Positions 58,989 to 64,000 of a stretch of DNA of 64,000 nucleotides are shown here, piece by piece. Each line of letters opens with the position of its first letter. The stretch's first letter is position 1. The notes under the pieces are model-generated. The model had not been told where the DNA came from and searched no databases. It saw nothing but the letters and a program-made list of their open reading frames with translations. Location: NCBI GenBank assembly GCA_039707465.1, contig CM077648.1, forward strand, positions 29,205,119 to 29,269,118. The letters are read 5' to 3'. The position numbers and the translations under genes were made by a program. The stretch comes from Rhabdophis nuchalis (lineage: Eukaryota; Chordata; Lepidosauria; Squamata; Natricidae).

Positions 58989-60956
58989 TTAGAAGTGATT
59001 GAATAGCTTCCCAATTGTAGTTTGACTCCCATCTTTGCATTTAAAGGATCCTGATTTTTCCATTATTTGTTCCCTCAGCGCAGGGTCTGCTTTAACACTA
59101 AGAAAGTCACTGTTGTCAGTGTTTCTTTTGATAGTTTTAGCACTGTTGGCTCTTTTCAGTGTGCTGCCACCGTTTTCCTTTGTGTTAAAATCATCAGAGG
59201 CGGCTGTTACTTTCATTCGAGGTAGTCTTTGAGACAAAGACCTTGTGAGAGGTGGGGCTCTGGAAGGAGGCGGCAAATCCACCTTTGCACATTTTGACGA
59301 AGAGGCCACTGTGTTTCTTGCAAAACTCGGAACAGGAGCTGGTGCCTTGGGAGCTGTGGCAGATGGGGTTTTGTTAGCATCCACAGGGCCCTGAGGTTTG
59401 TTCAAGGAGCGGCACATTTTTGTTTCATCAGTTTTTGACTTGGGAACATATCTGACTGGTTTGCAGCTGGGCTTTTTGAAAGAGCCTTTATGCTGAAGCG
59501 GCTCCTTCTCACAATGGCCAGTGCTTGAATTTGAAGTTCCATGCTGAAATTTTGGCTCTTCTACTGATATACTTTGCCGATATGGAGGTTTTGGTGCTGC
59601 GTCTACAATACCCCGGACGGAGTTACGACGTGACAGACGTGTTTCAGCTACACCCGTGTCTCGAGATGAAGGCTTAGCTTCTGGTTTTTTGGGGCAACTA
59701 GGAGATGCTGGTTTAGTAGACCTAGAAATGGGTACAACTTTTCTCATGCTTGCATTTTCTGATGAATTCAGAGTTCTCACAGGTCTGGGATGATTTGGAG
59801 AGGCAGTGCTGGATTTTGTGATACCTGAATTTTTGTCTTTCAAAGAATTTCTCTTTGGTCCTAATGTGTCTTTGCTCCTTACTGATTTCTCCTTTGGAAA
59901 ACTAGACTTATTGCTGCAGTCAGATTTATCATTAGAAAAGACAGCATTATCATCAGTTTGCAGTTCATTCATATAAGGGGAGTTAGCACCATTTTTACTG
60001 TCCATTTTATTGCCACCTAGCTTCGAACTTTGATCTTCTGAGAGATCAAGTGTCAATGAACATTCAAAATCTGATTCAAAGAAAACTGGTCCTTGAGTTT
60101 TAGTTCCTGAAATACTACCATCTGAAGAGATGGGGCTAACGTTATCAGGTTCTAGAGCTTCATTAACATAACCCATAGTTTTGGCAGAATGTTCAATTTT
60201 ATAATGAGTCTTTTCTCTATTGGATGGATCTCCTGTAATGCCAGGAGAGTGTAATGGACCATCCTGAGCATCTAAGCCTTGCATTCCAGCCACAAAATGA
60301 ACTGGAGATGAATCTTCTACGTCATTTGTTTCATGAGAGTCAAACTTATGCAGTCTTGGAATATGCTCTTCCATAGATAGATCCCAAGGAACTGCATCAC
60401 TGGATTCTACACAAGGCACATTGAACCCATACTTGTCATTATTTGACCTCTCTTGATTGCTATATAGGTTATCATGGGAAGCATCTTCTACATGTTGAGC
60501 CTGAGATGGGAAAAAATGGTAACTGTGGACTTTGTTTTTGGAAACTTGGTCTAAGTGCAAATGGGTGAAACTGGCATCCACAGGCTCCTTATTTTCTGAC
60601 CATGCTACACTTGGTCTTGTTGGACAAGGATGTTCACGAGGAAGGCTGTTAAACTTGTTCAGATCTTCTTCTTTTGAGGTACCCAGGAAAGTAAAGAGTT
60701 CTCTTTCTGCAGTCACGCCCAAGGAATGTCGAGAGCGTCTTGTGCTGGTATTTCTGTAAGAAGGACTTTGGGGTCTTTGTTGCAAAAAGGGTAAAAACTC
60801 TTCGAGTCCTCGCTTTGTAAGTGTACCAACATCATTTTCACTACTGCTCCTGCCAAAAGCACTGATATCCGCAGCAACCCATGACCGGCGTTTGTCCTCC
60901 AGCTCTTTAAGTCGCTGTAGCTGCTGAAGTTGTTGAGCCTCTCTTTCTTTGTTTTC
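58989..60956 (-). CDS. FHDC1: FHDC1 terminal coding exon (C-terminal 655 residues)
   Basis: FHDC1 (inverted formin INF1) carries FH1/FH2 actin-assembly domains at its N-terminus and a C-terminal tail that binds microtubules; it is linked to Golgi organisation and primary cilia. This exon encodes only the tail. The frame is open from a splice acceptor (ACAG before GAAAAC) at 60957 to a TAA stop at 58989-58991, giving 655 codons, phase 0. The first ~20 residues are charged and Gln/Leu-rich, like the helix following an FH2 domain. Next come a Ser-rich SSSENDVG motif and a TRRSRHSLGV motif. A long Ser/Thr/Pro/Lys-rich, probably disordered stretch follows, with RTLNSSENASMRKV, GSFKKPS and SFARNTVASSSK near the C-terminus. 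The order of these motifs matches the FHDC1 tail as I remember it (human protein about 1140 residues). The methionine at 60785 is internal, not a start. FH1/FH2 exons lie beyond the right edge. No frameshift or stop interrupts the exon, so the gene looks functional. Confidence 0.9.
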   Translation of the reverse strand, partial: ENKEREAQQLQQLQRLKELEDKRRSWVAADISAFGRSSSENDVGTLTKRGLEEFLPFLQQRPQSPSYRNTSTRRSRHSLGVTAERELFTFLGTSKEEDLNKFNSLPREHPCPTRPSVAWSENKEPVDASFTHLHLDQVSKNKVHSYHFFPSQAQHVEDASHDNLYSNQERSNNDKYGFNVPCVESSDAVPWDLSMEEHIPRLHKFDSHETNDVEDSSPVHFVAGMQGLDAQDGPLHSPGITGDPSNREKTHYKIEHSAKTMGYVNEALEPDNVSPISSDGSISGTKTQGPVFFESDFECSLTLDLSEDQSSKLGGNKMDSKNGANSPYMNELQTDDNAVFSNDKSDCSNKSSFPKEKSVRSKDTLGPKRNSLKDKNSGITKSSTASPNHPRPVRTLNSSENASMRKVVPISRSTKPASPSCPKKPEAKPSSRDTGVAETRLSRRNSVRGIVDAAPKPPYRQSISVEEPKFQHGTSNSSTGHCEKEPLQHKGSFKKPSCKPVRYVPKSKTDETKMCRSLNKPQGPVDANKTPSATAPKAPAPVPSFARNTVASSSKCAKVDLPPPSRAPPLTRSLSQRLPRMKVTAASDDFNTKENGGSTLKRANSAKTIKRNTDNSDFLSVKADPALREQIMEKSGSFKCKDGSQTTIGKLFNHF

Positions 60957-62659
60957 CTGTTCAGAAAATACATATTTATAATCAGGGAATTAATTATTTA
61001 CATTAAATTTTCCCTTATATTACTCCTTCTTACCTGTACCCCATCTTTATCCTTGATTTTTTTAAAAAACAAAGTAGCATTGTAATAATTTTCTGTCAGA
61101 ATATAAAATGGAATAATAAATATTTTGTGAATGCCTCTTTGCAAGTACGTAGGCCTAACTTCAAGTGGGTTATTATATGCACCTCAAATTTTATTCCATT
61201 ATTCTCAAACATTATTTAAACATTCAATAGTCATAATATTGTCCAGAATTCTAAAGTTGTCATTTAATGTATTAGGAAAACATAAGTAAACCAGTCAAAG
61301 CAAACAGTAAAATTCATGTCCAGATTTGAATATGTTTTTATGAATGTGAGCACATTTTAAGTACAAGGTAGGATAATGAACCATGCTTCAGTATACTTAG
61401 CATTATTCCCATATTGTTTTCTTTTATAAAGCATTTAAATGCTTTTAATGTGGTATGGCAATGTGATTCTTGCCTTTAAAAAAACCTGGGATTTCTGTGC
61501 CATAAAAACACTGTAATGAAAACCATCACTTGCAAGCAAAACAATGCTCATCCACCAGTCTACACTTCACAAAAATCAGATTGGAAAGAATTGATAATTC
61601 TCATGTACCTGCAGGTTTGGTAGTAGTCATCTGTGCATTCACACATGTGATTACATATTTGCACATTTAAAATCTTCTACAGCTTATAAAAATGTCTGAT
61701 AGACATTTTTTTTATTCCACACAGATAATTCCCATTGAATTCCTTCAGTTTCTAAGACTGAAACAGAAGATCTAAGTTGGTTGGAGGATGAAATGTGTGA
61801 ATTCACATATAACCATTTGAAGAACTGTAATTCTTCATCATTACACAAGCACACAGACATAGGCAAGTGTCTTACTTGAAAGGGAGTTTGGTTGCCATAA
61901 GATAAATGAAGAGAGGGCTGCTTTCAAGAGACTGTTATCCTTGAAATCAAATATGCAACCTATAATACTGGAGGATGAAGGAGGATAAGTCCATATATCC
62001 ATGTAACATAAAGGGAACACCCTAGAAGAATGCTGCTGATGTTGACATTGCTGTTAAGAAGCAATTTTGAATAGCTGAGGCAAAAGTTCAGAGATTTTTA
62101 GACAAGGGCCATTAAAAGGTGTGAGCGTATTTCCATATTATTCAGTAAGAGCATGACAGACCTCTGATGAATAAAATTATGTTACCAAAGGAGATTAGAG
62201 TTTCGTAAAAGGCAGACAGTGTTATGTCGAATTTAACCAAAAAGCAGAAGTTGATTTTGGAAGGAATGAAATAAATGGATTAAGGACTGATTGTTCACTA
62301 TAACAAATGTAAAATAAGATAAAGTGGTAGCATATGATCAGAGGGTTCTGACACTAACACTGAGAATGAAAAAGCAGTCTCACATCAGAAGAAAAAGGGG
62401 TAGCTGGAGGATAGAACTATGCTAAGCCTTTTACCAAACATTTAAATCTGGGAGTTTTTAAAAAACTATTTTTTAATTTTTTTAAAAAAACAGCACCAAA
62501 TATATATTTTACTGACAGAAAAGCCAAACTGTTGTTTTACTTGGAGAAGAAAAGCCAAAATATCCCATGCTATTGCAAAGGGTTGATCTACTGTCTAGAA
62601 TTATGACTACAAAAATTACCAGAAAACTCTGGTGGAAATGTTACAAGATGGCAGTAGAA

Positions 62660-62755
62660 CAGGGGTTCCCAAACTTGGCAACTTGAAGACTTGGCTGGAG
62701 GATTCTGGGAGTTGAAGTCCACAAGTCTTCAAGTTGCCAAGTTTGGGAACCCCTG
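62660..62755. mobile_element. Palindromic hAT MITE, family C2, 96 bp, in FHDC1 intron
   Basis: Perfect 8-bp duplication CAGTAGAA (62652-62659 and 62756-62763). Ends CAGGGGTTCCCAAACTTGGC and its exact complement. Confidence 0.93.
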
Positions 62756-63364
62756 CAGTAGAACTTGTTCAACCTTACTGCAGAGGGATTGCAAAAGTAA
62801 ATCCTCTAAACTGAAAAGAGGAGGAAATAAAATCAGGGAGAAGACTTAGCCTTGACAGTGAGTAACAGGCAAGGGCAGTTTGCCAGATGGAGCTACTCTT
62901 AAAAGGTGACATGAAACAATGGGATGAACCAATATTGTCAGAATCACTAAAGTGTGGCAGGAATTTATTTTGACTTGCTGATTTTTGCCAGGACTCTAGT
63001 CAACATGAGAAATATCAGAAACATATAATATAGATCTTGTCTGTCAGGTGGGTGGAAAATATTGAAAATGGAATTAGCGATGTGTCGCAGAATATCTGTA
63101 GCATCAGGTACAGAAAAGGGGCATATTTTGTGCTATCTTGAGTGTTTTTGTACCGGACTGCTACAGAACTGTTTCATATAATCTACAAAGTGTGGCTGTA
63201 GATGACAGAAGGTCCTTGAAGGACAGGAAGAATGCCTAATTAACGAAAAACTGAGGTAAATAGGGTATAAGCCCCTTCAGACATTTCAGACAAGCCCTCC
63301 CCTAGTTCACATGAAGGTAAGCTGAGGTAGCAGGGTCATCAGTGCAGTCAATTAGAAGAGAACA

Positions 63365-63425
63365 TTTAACTGTAAGCTGCTCAGAGTCATTAGGACCTGG
63401 GCAGCCCATAAATTGAATAAATATA
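63365..63425 (+). mobile_element. L2-like 3' tail fragment
   Basis: taactgtaagctgctcagag...gcagcccataaattgaataaat has the layout of an L2 tail. Confidence 0.35.
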
Positions 63426-63769
63426 TTATTCCTGAAGTGCTGACAGGACCCTAAACCCCAAGGCTGAATATTCACATCAATGAAAGACAGCCAATCTTCC
63501 TATATCCATGAGAGTTGAGATCATGAATAACAATGAAACAAAGTAAATAAAATAAAATTATAATTTAAACAAGTCTGATGGAACAAGCTCGAAGGTGAAT
63601 GTATTACTGCTCTGGAGGTCAAGAACAAACAAATAGCATTCAGCAGGAACTATGCCCAGGCCACATGGCAAGCGTTTTGCAGCAAACGAATGTCTATAAA
63701 CTGTAGAATGTTCAAATACCTGCCCAGGTATTAGCAAGTGTAAATTCACTTTAATACATCAGTAATATA

Positions 63770-64000
63770 TTTACCGAATTTTGGGGTGTATAAGATGTAC
63801 TACCCCCCCAAGAGTGGGTGGAAATGTCTGTGTGTCTTTTACAGCAAATGTTGCTGAAGCCCTGCCCATCCACCAGCCCCCATCCTTTGGCCTTTGCCTC
63901 CTTGCAGCAAAAAGCAAACAGCCTGGTCAGCTTCAGCACAACCTGATTTAGCACGAGCAGCTGATTGGTGATTGGATCTGCCTCCCGGTATACCGCTGAT
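63770..64000. repeat. DNA-transposon-like repeat, runs off the window
   Basis: Starts ttaccgaattttggggtgta with gtataagatgtact, a motif I associate with a vertebrate DNA-transposon family, followed by GC-richer sequence. The right end lies outside. Confidence 0.4.

Larger units (their letters stand above)
60957..64000 (-). other. FHDC1: FHDC1 last intron (3' part)
   Basis: Sequence upstream of the FHDC1 terminal exon on the minus strand, running off the right edge. I found no exon resembling the end of an FH2 domain here. It holds a 96-bp palindromic hAT MITE (62660-62755), an L2-like tail near 63365-63425 and the start of another DNA-transposon-like repeat near 63770. The rest looks like single-copy, AT-rich sequence. 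Confidence 0.7.

Noticed and set aside
59035..59232. Plus-strand frames opposite FHDC1
   Set aside because: Antisense shadows of the coding exon.
60713..60973. 86-codon minus frame starting MYFLNRK
   Set aside because: Different frame from FHDC1; it crosses the splice acceptor at 60957, so it is not translated.

Overview
This window reads as nuclear DNA of a vertebrate, most likely a squamate reptile and probably a snake. The evidence is the repeat content: CR1, L2 and L1 LINE fragments, two families of tRNA-headed SINEs, many short hAT-type MITEs, Tigger-type MITEs, and long TAGA, AGTA, CATA and TTCTA microsatellites. There are no bacterial-style operons, and almost all open frames are chance or repeat-derived. 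The species call is inference from repeat style.

One host gene is recognised. The minus strand from about 60956 down to 58989 is the large terminal coding exon (655 codons plus stop) of FHDC1 (FH2 domain-containing 1, inverted formin INF1). Its probable 3' UTR runs to about 56930. The last intron continues upstream past 60957 and off the right edge, so the FH1/FH2 exons lie outside the window. Bases 1-56900 hold no other host gene that I can support.

Layout: 1-5650 holds an LTR-like block, hAT MITEs, palindromic (foldback) MITEs and a dispersed repeat interrupted by L2. 5650-13400 holds hAT MITEs, a CR1 copy split by L2, two foldbacks related to Penelope-like elements, a CR1/L3-like copy split by L2, and a second copy of the dispersed repeat. 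13400-24000 is mostly single-copy sequence with Tigger-like MITEs, one LTR and one SINE. 24000-31250 is a dense cluster of hAT, SINE, Tigger-like and microsatellite sequence. 31250-43850 holds nested elements: L2 inside a Tigger-like MITE, hAT inside L2, hAT inside CR1, SINE inside another repeat, and an L2 reverse-transcriptase fragment with an open frame. 43850-56900 is sparse, with hAT MITEs, an L1 3' end and SINEs. 56900-64000 is FHDC1.

The main result of the hunt is how well the transposon junctions can be read. Over fifteen short elements have 8-bp target duplications, including several that are almost entirely one hairpin. The most unusual object is at 10462-10702: two 112-base arms that look perfectly identical in inverted orientation, each carrying a motif resembling a hammerhead-ribozyme core. 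A second foldback at 9417-9548 has the same plan. No wholly new biological system could be demonstrated from sequence alone.
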